A stretch of 64,000 bases of DNA, from NCBI RefSeq assembly GCF_040706615.1, contig NZ_JAPDRF010000003.1, positions 742,841-806,840 on the forward strand, given 5' to 3'. This DNA is from Lentisalinibacter sediminis (GTDB lineage Bacteria > Pseudomonadota > Gammaproteobacteria > Steroidobacterales > Woeseiaceae). Below, one piece after another: positions 8,961 to 16,396 of the stretch (the stretch's first letter is position 1; every line of letters starts with the position of its first letter). The position numbers and the translations under genes were made by a program. The notes under the pieces were generated by a model, which did no database searches, had not been told where the DNA came from, and saw only the letters and a list, made by a program, of their open reading frames with translations.

Positions 8961-10457
8961 TCAGAGCAGCACCACGTCGAAATGGTCCTGCGCATAAAGC
9001 GATTCGGTCTGCAGCCGGATGGGCTTCCCGGTCAGCTCCTCCAGCTCCGCCAGGCCGGCCGATTCCTCGTCCAGCAGCAATTCGATGACGTCCTGGTGGG
9101 CGAGGACCATCAGGCCCTCGAAGCTGAACTGCCGGTGCTGGCGCAGGATCTCGCGGAAGATCTCGTAGCAGACCGTCTGCGCCGTGCGTACCTGGCCTCG
9201 GCCCTCGCAGATTGGACAAGCCTCGCACAGGATATGTTCCAGGCTCTCCCGCGTGCGCTTGCGTGTCATCTCGACCAGCCCCAACGGCGAGACCTGGGTG
9301 ATATGGTGGCGGGCATGGTCGGCGGCCAGCGAGCGCTCCAGCACCTGCATGACCCGGTCGCGGTGCTCGGCCTCCTCCATGTCGATGAAGTCGATGATGA
9401 TGATGCCGCCCAGGTTGCGCAGCTTGAGCTGGCGCGCGATCGTCACCGCGGCTTCGAGATTGGTACGGTAGATCGTCTCTTCCAGGTTGCGGCTGCCCAC
9501 GTAACCACCGGTGTTCACGTCGACCGTGGTCATCGCCTCCGTCTGATCGATGATGACGTAGCCCCCGGACTTCAGCGGTACCGTACGGTCCAGGGCCTTC
9601 CTGATCTCCTCCTCCACGCCGTACAGGTCGAAGACGGGCCGGCGCCCGTCGTAGAGTTCGACGATGGGCTCCAGATCCGGCAGGAAACGCCGGGTGAAGC
9701 CCTTCATCTTCTCGAAGGTGCGGGCATCGTCCACGCGGATGCGTTCGATGTCGGCGCTGACGAGATCGCGCAGGATGCGCACGGGCAGCGGCAGGTCCTC
9801 GTGGATCAGCCCGATGCCATGCTGCGCCCTCGACTGCTCCTGAATGACTTCCCACATGCGCTGCAGGAAGATCATGTCGGCCCGCAAAGCCTCGACACCG
9901 GCTCCCTCGGCGGCCGTACGGACGATGTAGCCGTGCTCCGGCGCCTCCGGCATGATCGCCTCCATCAGGCTCTTCAGCCGGGCACGTTCGGCCTCGTCCT
10001 CGATGCGCGAGGAGATGCCGATGCCGCTGCCGTGGGGCATCAGCACGAGGAAACGGGACGGCAGCGTGACGAAGGTGGACAGTCGCGCGCCCTTGGTGCC
10101 GATGGGATCCTTCAGCACCTGCACCACGATCTCGGCGCCCTCACTGACCAGCTCGCGGATATTCGCCTGGCGGGGACGCTCGCCGTTGCCGGCACCGGCG
10201 CCGCCGGCGGGGACCTCCTCCACCGGCGTGGGGGCGACGATATCGGAGGCGTGCAGGAACGCGGTGCGCTCGAGGCCGATGTCGATGAACGCGGCCTGCA
10301 TCCCCGGCAGCACCCGCGAGACCTTGCCGCGATAGATATTGCTGATGAGGCCCCGCCGGGCGGCCCGCTCGATGAAGATTTCCTGCAGCACGCCGTTCTC
10401 GAGCACGGCAGCACGGACTTCCCGCGGCGTGACGTTGATCAGGATTTCTTCACCCAT
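8961..10457 (-). CDS. rng: ribonuclease G
   Basis: Endoribonuclease of the RNase E/G family that matures the 16S rRNA 5' end and decays some mRNAs. It is 498 residues from the start MGEEILINVTPRE, normal for RNase G and far short of RNase E, lacking the degradosome scaffold. An S1-type domain occupies about residues 35-125 and the DNase I-like catalytic core is around 300-345 with DVNTGGYVG and IIIDFIDM. The zinc-link motif CPIC follows near residue 405. The ATG overlaps the end of maf by eight bases, suggesting translational coupling. Confidence 0.96.
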   Translation of the reverse strand: MGEEILINVTPREVRAAVLENGVLQEIFIERAARRGLISNIYRGKVSRVLPGMQAAFIDIGLERTAFLHASDIVAPTPVEEVPAGGAGAGNGERPRQANIRELVSEGAEIVVQVLKDPIGTKGARLSTFVTLPSRFLVLMPHGSGIGISSRIEDEAERARLKSLMEAIMPEAPEHGYIVRTAAEGAGVEALRADMIFLQRMWEVIQEQSRAQHGIGLIHEDLPLPVRILRDLVSADIERIRVDDARTFEKMKGFTRRFLPDLEPIVELYDGRRPVFDLYGVEEEIRKALDRTVPLKSGGYVIIDQTEAMTTVDVNTGGYVGSRNLEETIYRTNLEAAVTIARQLKLRNLGGIIIIDFIDMEEAEHRDRVMQVLERSLAADHARHHITQVSPLGLVEMTRKRTRESLEHILCEACPICEGRGQVRTAQTVCYEIFREILRQHRQFSFEGLMVLAHQDVIELLLDEESAGLAELEELTGKPIRLQTESLYAQDHFDVVLL

Positions 10458-11082
10458 GGCTCTCTCGCTCCCCGTCGGGCACCGCCAGGGCCAGCAGGTC
10501 GACGCCCGCGGCGGCCAGCAGCTCCCCGGTCTCATACAGCGGCAGTCCCACCACGCCGGAATAGCTGCCCTCGAGTCCGGTCACGAACAGCGCACCGAGG
10601 CCCTGGATGGCATAACCGCCGGCCTTGTCCCGGGGCTCGCCGCTGGCCCAGTACTGCCGCATCTCTCTCTCGTCGAGTTTCCTGAGCCGGACCCGGCTCA
10701 CCGCCGTGCGGACCGCGGTCCGCCCTCCCCGCACGACCGCGACGCCCGTGTAGACCTCATGGGAGCGCCCGCCCAGCGCGCCCATCATACGCCGGAAGTC
10801 CGCCGCCGAGGCAGGCTTGCCGTAGATCTCGTCGTCGAGGACTACCGCAGTATCGGCGCCGATCACGACGGCTGTCCGGGCGTCCGCGGCCGCAGCCTCC
10901 GCCTTGGCAATCGCGAGCCGCTCCACGTAGTCGCGCGGCGGCTCCCCGGGGCGGGCGGTCTCGTCGACGCCCACGGGCCGCACCACCGGTTCCAGGCCAT
11001 ACGCGGCCAGAAGCTCCCGGCGCCGGGGCGATGCCGATGCCAGCACCACCGCTCCGCTGTGGGATCCCGTGCCGCTCATCAT
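10450..11082 (-). CDS. maf: Maf/YhdE nucleoside triphosphate pyrophosphatase
   Basis: A 210-residue Maf protein that hydrolyses non-canonical or dTTP/UTP-type nucleotides to monophosphates. Hallmarks are LASASPRRREL near the N-terminus, VVIGADTAV in the middle and DKAGGYAIQG. Position beside rng favours the YhdE subgroup (dTTP/UTP) over YceF. The tandem ATG codons at 11082/11079 overlap the rlmH stop as ATGA, a coupling arrangement, and the 3' end overlaps rng by eight bases. Confidence 0.94.
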   Translation of the reverse strand: MMSGTGSHSGAVVLASASPRRRELLAAYGLEPVVRPVGVDETARPGEPPRDYVERLAIAKAEAAAADARTAVVIGADTAVVLDDEIYGKPASAADFRRMMGALGGRSHEVYTGVAVVRGGRTAVRTAVSRVRLRKLDEREMRQYWASGEPRDKAGGYAIQGLGALFVTGLEGSYSGVVGLPLYETGELLAAAGVDLLALAVPDGERESHG

Positions 11083-11549
11083 GGCCGGTGATAGGGGTGG
11101 CCGGCGATAATGGTGGAGGCACGGTACAGCTGCTCCGCCAGCACCGCGCGCACCATCTCGTGGGGCAGGGTCAGCGGCGAGAGCGACCAGCGGAAATCCG
11201 CCGCGGCGAGGAAGGCCGCGTCCAGCCCGTCGGCGCCGCCGATCACGAAAGCGATATCCCGGCCCTCGGCGAGCCACCCGGACATCCGGGCGGCGAATCC
11301 CTCGCTGTCGAGTTCGCGGCCGCGCTCGTCGAGGGCGACGACCTGCTCGTCCGGACGCAGCACCCCGCGTACACGGTCCGCCTCGGCAGCCTTCACCTCG
11401 GCGTCGGGCTGCCGCGCCGAGCGCCGGGCACCCGCCACTTCCACGAGCTCCGTGCGCCACTGGGGCGGCAGGCGCTTGGCGTACTGCTCCCAGGCCTCCG
11501 CGACCCAGGAACGGGGCCGGCCGCCGATGGCCACGACTCTCACGCGCAC
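11079..11549 (-). CDS. rlmH: 23S rRNA pseudouridine-1915 N3-methyltransferase RlmH
   Basis: SPOUT-class methyltransferase acting on helix 69 of 23S rRNA in assembled 70S ribosomes. The 156-residue length matches the family. The SAM-binding trefoil knot is visible at FVIGGADGL and the C-terminal signature LTLPHEMVRAVLAEQLYRA with a final HPYHRP. It follows rsfS after nine bases, the usual rsfS-rlmH pairing, and its stop overlaps the maf start. Confidence 0.96.
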   Translation of the reverse strand: MRVRVVAIGGRPRSWVAEAWEQYAKRLPPQWRTELVEVAGARRSARQPDAEVKAAEADRVRGVLRPDEQVVALDERGRELDSEGFAARMSGWLAEGRDIAFVIGGADGLDAAFLAAADFRWSLSPLTLPHEMVRAVLAEQLYRASTIIAGHPYHRP

Positions 11550-11558
11550 GGGAGTCGC

Positions 11559-11915
11559 TCAGCGCTCTGTCGACGCCGCGCTGTTCCGGGGCTCACTGAT
11601 GTCCCAGAGCTTCTCGAGATTGTAGAAGACCCGGGTCTCGGGCTGCATGACGTGGACCAGCGCATCCTGCAGGTCGACCAGGATCCAGTCTCCCTTCTCC
11701 TCGCCCTCGACGCCGTAGGGTTTCACCCCCGCCGCGCCGGCGCGCTCGATGACCCGGTCGGCGACGGATCTGACGTGGCGGTCCGAAGTGCCGCTGGCGA
11801 TGATCATGTAATCGGTGATGGTCGTGAGATGGCGCACGTCGAGCACCTTGACGTTTCGCGCCTTCAGATCCTCCAGCGCCTCCACGACCAGATCGCGCAG
11901 CTCTTCACTGTTCAT
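11559..11915 (-). CDS. rsfS: ribosomal silencing factor RsfS
   Basis: DUF143/Iojap protein of 118 residues that binds ribosomal protein L14 and blocks subunit joining when nutrients are scarce. The core motif TDYMIIASGTSDRHV and the later VEGEEKGDWILVDLQD segment are characteristic. It lies between nadD (40-base gap) and rlmH (nine-base gap), the common proteobacterial order. Its target L14 is encoded at 56941-57309. Confidence 0.95.
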   Translation of the reverse strand: MNSEELRDLVVEALEDLKARNVKVLDVRHLTTITDYMIIASGTSDRHVRSVADRVIERAGAAGVKPYGVEGEEKGDWILVDLQDALVHVMQPETRVFYNLEKLWDISEPRNSAASTER

Positions 11916-11955
11916 GCAGTCTCCCGTAGTCCTTCGTCATGCGTACCGTCTCCGC

Positions 11956-12624
11956 TCATTCTCCGCCGTCCTCGTCCTCGTCCCCGGACGCCGCCCGGTA
12001 GCAGCCGCTCTCGTCGATGAGATCCCGCACCGCGTCCGGCATCAGGAAACGCGGATCGCGCCCGGCTCTGACCAGCGCCCGGATGTCCGAGGAGGAGATC
12101 TCGAGCTGGGTCACGGCATGGATATAGATGCTACCCGCCCGTGACTCGTGCAGATCGCCGATACGCCCCGTGCCGCGGTCCACCAGGAGCTCGCCGAGTG
12201 GGCCCATGTCGGGCGCGCGCCAGCCGGGCCGGTGGGCCACGATGATGTGGGCTAGCTGCAGTATCTCGCGCCAGTGGTACCAGCGCGGCAGACTCAGGAA
12301 AGCGTCCATGCCGACGATCAGACACAGCGAGCGGGTAGGATACTCCGCGCGCAGGGCCGCCAGGGTATCGACGGAATAGGACGGCCCCTCGCGCTGCAGT
12401 TCCCGGTCGTCCACGACGAAGCCGTGCTGCGCTTGCGTCGCCAGTTCCACCATGCGCACGCGCAGGGCGGCATCCGCGATGGGCGTGCCGCGATGCGGCG
12501 GCGTGCCGCAGGGCATGAACCGGAGCTCCGACAGACGGAGTTCCTGCAGCAACTCGAAGGCCGTCCGCAGGTGACCGTAGTGGATGGGGTCGAAGGTCCC
12601 GCCGAATACGCCCATCGGATTCAT
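11956..12624 (-). CDS. nadD: nicotinate-nucleotide adenylyltransferase
   Basis: Joins nicotinate mononucleotide and ATP to make deamido-NAD, an essential step of NAD synthesis. The 222-residue protein has the nucleotidyltransferase signature GVFGGTFDPIHYGHLR at residues 5-20 (HxGH as HYGH) and the C-terminal ISSSDIR motif. The last ten or so residues are very acidic. The gene is 34 bases after holA in the usual holA-nadD-rsfS order. Confidence 0.95.
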   Translation of the reverse strand: MNPMGVFGGTFDPIHYGHLRTAFELLQELRLSELRFMPCGTPPHRGTPIADAALRVRMVELATQAQHGFVVDDRELQREGPSYSVDTLAALRAEYPTRSLCLIVGMDAFLSLPRWYHWREILQLAHIIVAHRPGWRAPDMGPLGELLVDRGTGRIGDLHESRAGSIYIHAVTQLEISSSDIRALVRAGRDPRFLMPDAVRDLIDESGCYRAASGDEDEDGGE

Positions 12625-12658
12625 CGGCGCATGCCCTCCCCGTCTGTGGCCCGACTCC

Positions 12659-13684
12659 TCACGCAGCCCGCCGGACCCGCGGCCCCCGCGCCATGCCTGT
12701 CGTGAGCGCCACGAGTTCCTGCCAGGGCTGTCCCGGGGCGCGGCCCTTGACCACCTGGTCGGCGAGAGCCGCCCGGCGCATCAGCGCATGCAGGCTCGCC
12801 GGGCTGTGCCGGCCCACGCAGGCGCGCAGCAGATCTTCCCGACTGGACCAGACGCCCCGCTGCTTGAGGCTGCGGGCCAGCGCGACACCCGCTTCGAGAT
12901 CGTCGCGGACCAACGCAGCGGTGCGCAGCTCCCGGGTGAGTGCCCACAACACCAGCACCGGCTCGACACCCTCCGCGCGCAGCGAGCCCAGGATGCGCAG
13001 CGCCCGATCCGCGTGACCGGCGACGGCCGCATCGCTGAGCTTGAAGATATTGAAGCGGGCGCTGTCCGCGACGGCGGCCTCGACCTGGTCCGCGTCCACG
13101 GGCCCCTCGCCGTGCACAAGGCGCAGTTTCTCGAGTTCCTGGGCGGCCGCAAGCAGATTGCCCTCGACCCGGTCCGCCAGCAGCCGCACGGCATCACGCG
13201 TGGGCTCCAGGCCAAGTTCGCGCATCCGCGCGGCGATCCAGCCGGGCAGCGCGCGGGCATCCACGGGCCAGACCTGCACCAGCGCACCCGCCCCCTCCAG
13301 GGCCTTGACCCACTTCGAAGACAGCTGCGCGCGTTCCAGCTTCGGCGCGGACACCAGCACCAGGGTGTCCGGCGGCAGGGTGGCGGTGAGTTCCACCAGT
13401 GTCCGCGACCCCGCATCCCCCGGCTTGCCGGTAGGCAGACGCAGCTCCAGGATCCGCTTCTCGGCGAACAGCGACAGGCTCGCGCCGCCGGCCAGCACCC
13501 GGTTCCAGTCGAAACCGCGCTCGGCCGTCAGGACCTCACGCTCCACATAGCCCTGCTCCCGGGCCCGGACCCGGATCGCGTCCAGTGCCTCGGCCACGAG
13601 CAGCGGCTCGTCGCCGGTCACGAAGTAAAGCGGCAGGATGCGTTCTTTCAGGTGGGCCTTGAGCTGGTCGGCGCTGATTTTCAC
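12659..13684 (-). CDS. holA: DNA polymerase III subunit delta
   Basis: HolA is the clamp-opening subunit of the clamp loader. The 341-residue protein begins MKISADQLKAHL and has the degenerate AAA+ N-terminal region YFVTGDEPLLVAEALD without a functional Walker A, as expected for delta. In many gammaproteobacteria holA follows lptE; here leuS-lptE lies about 8 kb away and a Trm112-like gene precedes holA instead. Confidence 0.93.
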   Translation of the reverse strand: MKISADQLKAHLKERILPLYFVTGDEPLLVAEALDAIRVRAREQGYVEREVLTAERGFDWNRVLAGGASLSLFAEKRILELRLPTGKPGDAGSRTLVELTATLPPDTLVLVSAPKLERAQLSSKWVKALEGAGALVQVWPVDARALPGWIAARMRELGLEPTRDAVRLLADRVEGNLLAAAQELEKLRLVHGEGPVDADQVEAAVADSARFNIFKLSDAAVAGHADRALRILGSLRAEGVEPVLVLWALTRELRTAALVRDDLEAGVALARSLKQRGVWSSREDLLRACVGRHSPASLHALMRRAALADQVVKGRAPGQPWQELVALTTGMARGPRVRRAA

Positions 13685-13757
13685 TCTGGAATTTCGGGCT
13701 CGGGACTGCGCCGATCATACATGGGCGGCGCGCGGGCAGGGAACCTCGGCGACCCGG

Positions 13758-14018
13758 TCAGGGCGTGGACAGCTGGGCGAGTGCAATGGCTTCGTCTTCC
13801 AGCAGCACCGGTATGCCGTCGTCGACGGGATAGGCGATCCGGTCGTCCTCGGTCACCAGCGCTTCCTCGAGACGCCGCTCCACCGGACTGCCGTCGTGGC
13901 GCAGCAGACGCCCCTCCGAGACGGCCGCATTTAGCCGCTCGAGCACGTCCGGCGTCGCCGGATGCAGAGACTTGTGGGTGACCGGGCAGCAGAGGATTTC
14001 CAGCAGTTTTCGCTTCAC
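13758..14018 (-). CDS. Trm112/YcaR-like small protein
   Basis: An 86-residue protein whose start KRKLLEILCCPVT and end AYPVDDGIPVLLEDEA match the YcaR/Trm112 family (UPF0434). The two CxxC pairs that hold zinc in eukaryotic Trm112 are not intact: only the adjacent CC near residue 9 remains, which is common in gammaproteobacterial members. A roughly 25-residue insertion separates the two halves. I took the GTG at 14018 because homology begins there; the frame stays open to 14189 with an ATG at 14153, so a longer product is possible. It is followed by holA after 73 bases. Confidence 0.75.
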   Translation of the reverse strand: MKRKLLEILCCPVTHKSLHPATPDVLERLNAAVSEGRLLRHDGSPVERRLEEALVTEDDRIAYPVDDGIPVLLEDEAIALAQLSTP

Positions 14019-14108
14019 GGGACGTTCTTCCGTCAGGTTTGCGTCGATGATTTTGCCTGGGGTCTTGCCACCCATGTGGCCCGGGTTTGCGTCCCGCCAT
14101 TGCCGCCA

Positions 14109-14130
14109 GAAACGTAATGTTATATCTTTC
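14109..14130. promoter_or_regulatory. AT-rich imperfect palindrome, possible Zur-like operator
   Basis: Within GC-rich surroundings, the segment starts GAAACGTAATGTTATA and ends TCTTTC, so its outer four bases are inverted (GAAA/TTTC). Its left half resembles the enterobacterial Zur half-site (8 of 11 positions by my comparison), but the right half is poor (14 of 22 overall). It overlaps a possible promoter for the MerC-like gene (TTGCCG at 14100, TATCTT at 14123). Regulation is inferred, not shown. Confidence 0.25.
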
Positions 14131-14178
14131 AGTTCCGGCAGGCGCCGGTCCATCTCGCTAGCGTAACCCCAGGTTCCC

Positions 14179-14598
14179 GTGGAAAACACCCCCTCACGAC
14201 ATCAGCAGCGCCTCGATCGCGTGGCGGTCGCGCTGTCCGGTCTCTGCCTGTTGCATTGCCTCGCCCTGTCGCTGGTGACGGTGGCGGCGCCGGCCGTGGT
14301 CGGGCTCGGGTTCGACGGCGGCTGGACCCACGTGGCCATGCTGGCGCTGGTCATACCCCTGAGCGCCATCGCGCTGCCCAGAGGCTACCGCGAGCACCGC
14401 CGTAACGCGGTGCTTTGGCTGGGCGGCGCCGGGCTCACCCTGCTCGTGCTGGGCGCCACGCTGGGGCACCACGTCTATGGACCGGCGGCGGACACCGCAC
14501 TGACCATGACCGGCGCCGTCGTCCTCGGACTGGCCCACGTAATGAACGCCGTGTGGTGCGGCCGGCCCGCGCCGCGGCACCGCGGCGCGAGTAGCTAG
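14179..14598 (+). CDS. MerC-domain membrane protein
   Basis: A 139-residue protein with four predicted transmembrane helices (about residues 18-38, 48-65, 73-92 and 100-120). The first helix contains the LCLLHCLALSL motif of MerC-type proteins. MerC carries Hg(II) in mercury-resistance operons, but no mer genes are here; chromosomal MerC-like proteins are mostly uncharacterised and some are linked to zinc handling. The GTG at 14179 is the earliest start after the in-frame stop. It converges on the membrane/TPR gene. Confidence 0.7.
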   Translation: MENTPSRHQQRLDRVAVALSGLCLLHCLALSLVTVAAPAVVGLGFDGGWTHVAMLALVIPLSAIALPRGYREHRRNAVLWLGGAGLTLLVLGATLGHHVYGPAADTALTMTGAVVLGLAHVMNAVWCGRPAPRHRGASS

Positions 14599-14628
14599 GC
14601 GAGTCTCCAGGCGAGTGGCCAGCATCAG

Positions 14629-15702
14629 CTAGGCACTCGGCCGGGGGCCCGTCGCCGACCCGGAATATCGCTTGCCCCGGAGCGCGGCCGCCAGTCCGGC
14701 CCGGCCGTGGCGCTCTGCGGCGGCCAGCAGCGGCTTCAGGTCGTCGTCACCGGGTCGGAAGCCGGCGTCGAGAGCAAGGCACCGGCCCAATACCGCCAGA
14801 GCCTCCTCCCAGGCGCCCGCCCGGCCCAGACGGGTGATGTAGTCGCGACCGAAGTTGATCCGGGCGCGGGGCGATTCCCACTCGCCGAACGCCTCGAAGA
14901 ACCAGCGCCAGGCCTCCACGTCGTCGTCGTTGCGCTCCAGCCACTGGCGGACGTACGCGACGCCGGCCGGGCCGTTGCCGCGGCTGACGTGGGCGTAGGC
15001 GTGGTCCAGCACGGCCCGACGCTCACGCTCCGCAGCCTGCCGGCGCCGGGCGGCAGCGATCTCCGGCGCGCACCGCACCGGGAGGCCGAGCGCATCCCTG
15101 CGCGAGTAGAACACCGCGCCGCTCAGGCTGAACAGGAGCACCACTTCGTAGGCGGCCGCGAGGAACCGCACCGCCACCGGCAACCCGGCGGCGAGGCCGT
15201 TCACCAGCGCAGCGACGGCAGCCGCGGCAAATATCCAGCCATAAGCGGCACCCGTCTTCCGAATCGTATCGGCCAGGGCGAGCGGACGCAGCATCTCGAG
15301 CGGCGACTGGGTCACGGCGAGCCGCAACGCGGCCGCGGGGAACAGGAAGGCGGTCGCATAGAGCAGGACGTTCGCGGCCGCGCCGTAGCCGGCGCCATCC
15401 AGCACGAACGCCGCGAAACCCGCGATCGACATCGCCGCCCAGGCGCCGAGCATCCACAGCCGAGCGGCCGGATTGAACAGGTCGACCTCCGCCACCGTCG
15501 GCTCCTCCCCCAGTGCCCGGGCGCGCAGCACGGCCAGCAGGTATTTGGCGCCGCCGAAGCTCAGCAGCACCGCCAGCCAGAGGCCGAACAGGCCCGCCTT
15601 GACCGCCAGCAGCGCCAGCGCCGCGAAGCAGACGATGGCGACGGCAAGGGCGCCGTGGATGACGGGGTAGACGAGTTCGCGGAGGAACTCCCGCGCCGTC
15701 AT
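14629..15702 (-). CDS. membrane protein with C-terminal TPR-like region, unknown function
   Basis: A 357-residue protein not recognised as a named family. The N-terminal 205 residues hold about five or six hydrophobic helices (around 12-32, 38-57, 80-100, 105-125, 150-170 and 178-200). Residues 210-345 are hydrophilic and helical, with repeats resembling TPR units (AYAHVSRGNGPAGVAYVRQW and WEEALAVLGRCLALD). Its ATG overlaps the yidD stop by four bases, so it is translationally coupled to a membrane-insertion factor. A role in envelope protein handling is only a guess. Confidence 0.7.
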   Translation of the reverse strand: MTAREFLRELVYPVIHGALAVAIVCFAALALLAVKAGLFGLWLAVLLSFGGAKYLLAVLRARALGEEPTVAEVDLFNPAARLWMLGAWAAMSIAGFAAFVLDGAGYGAAANVLLYATAFLFPAAALRLAVTQSPLEMLRPLALADTIRKTGAAYGWIFAAAAVAALVNGLAAGLPVAVRFLAAAYEVVLLFSLSGAVFYSRRDALGLPVRCAPEIAAARRRQAAERERRAVLDHAYAHVSRGNGPAGVAYVRQWLERNDDDVEAWRWFFEAFGEWESPRARINFGRDYITRLGRAGAWEEALAVLGRCLALDAGFRPGDDDLKPLLAAAERHGRAGLAAALRGKRYSGSATGPRPSA

Positions 15703-15962
15703 CGGCGCGGCTGGGGTTCGCCGGCGGCGTCCTCGGGCTCGGGCACCGGGTCGTAGCCGCTGCCGCCCCAGGGATGGCAGCGGCCGATGCGGCGCAGTGC
15801 CAGCGCCCCGCCCTTCAGTGCGCCGTGCCGGGCGATGGCCTCCCGGGCGTATTCGGAACAGGTCGGGTGGTAGCGGCAGTTCGCACCCAGAAACGGGGAG
15901 ACCAGGAGCTGGTAGCCGCGGATCAGGCCGAGTAGCAGGCCGCGCAGGAGCCGGGAACCCAT
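15699..15962 (-). CDS. yidD: membrane protein insertion efficiency factor YidD
   Basis: An 87-residue YidD-family protein that assists YidC in inserting membrane proteins. It has the typical N-terminal amphipathic region LIRGYQLLVSPFLGANCRYHP and the signature CRYHPTCSEYA, ending HPWGGSGYDPVP. The usual partners rpmH, rnpA and yidC are absent; instead it sits between sufE and a membrane/TPR gene. The ATG at 15962 overlaps the sufE stop (TGATG). Confidence 0.93.
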   Translation of the reverse strand: MGSRLLRGLLLGLIRGYQLLVSPFLGANCRYHPTCSEYAREAIARHGALKGGALALRRIGRCHPWGGSGYDPVPEPEDAAGEPQPRR

Positions 15963-16390
15963 CAGACGGCGGTGCCGGCGCACTCCGCCGCCGCCCGCGC
16001 GCGGATGGACTTCAGCATGGCCATCAACCCGTTGCTGCGGGTGGGGCTCAGGTGCTCGTCGAAACCCAGCGCCGCGATGAAGGAGGGCTCCGCCGCCACG
16101 ACGTCCTCGGGCGGGCGATCGTCGTAGACCCGCAGCACCACCGCGATGAGCCCCTTGACGATCGCCGCGTCGCTGGTGGCCCGGTAGTGCATGCGACCGT
16201 CATCCGCCGCCGACACCAGCCAGACCTGGGACTGGCAGCCCTGCAGCTTGTTCTCCTCCGTCATCTCGTCGGCGGGGAACTCCGGCAGCCGCCGGCCCAG
16301 CTCGATCAGGTACTGGTAGCGGTCCATCCAGTTGTCGAAGAAGGCGAATTCCTCGATGAGTTCCTGCTCGGCCTGTTCGATCTCGTTCAT
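15962..16390 (-). CDS. sufE: SufE-family sulfur acceptor protein
   Basis: A 142-residue SufE/CsdE-family protein that takes persulfide sulfur from a cysteine desulfurase for Fe-S cluster assembly. The active cysteine lies in LQGCQSQVWL near residue 51. No suf or csd genes are adjacent; it follows cysS after six bases. Whether it serves SufS or CsdA cannot be told from this sequence. Confidence 0.9.
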   Translation of the reverse strand: MNEIEQAEQELIEEFAFFDNWMDRYQYLIELGRRLPEFPADEMTEENKLQGCQSQVWLVSAADDGRMHYRATSDAAIVKGLIAVVLRVYDDRPPEDVVAAEPSFIAALGFDEHLSPTRSNGLMAMLKSIRARAAAECAGTAV

Positions 16391-16396
16391 AAGCCC

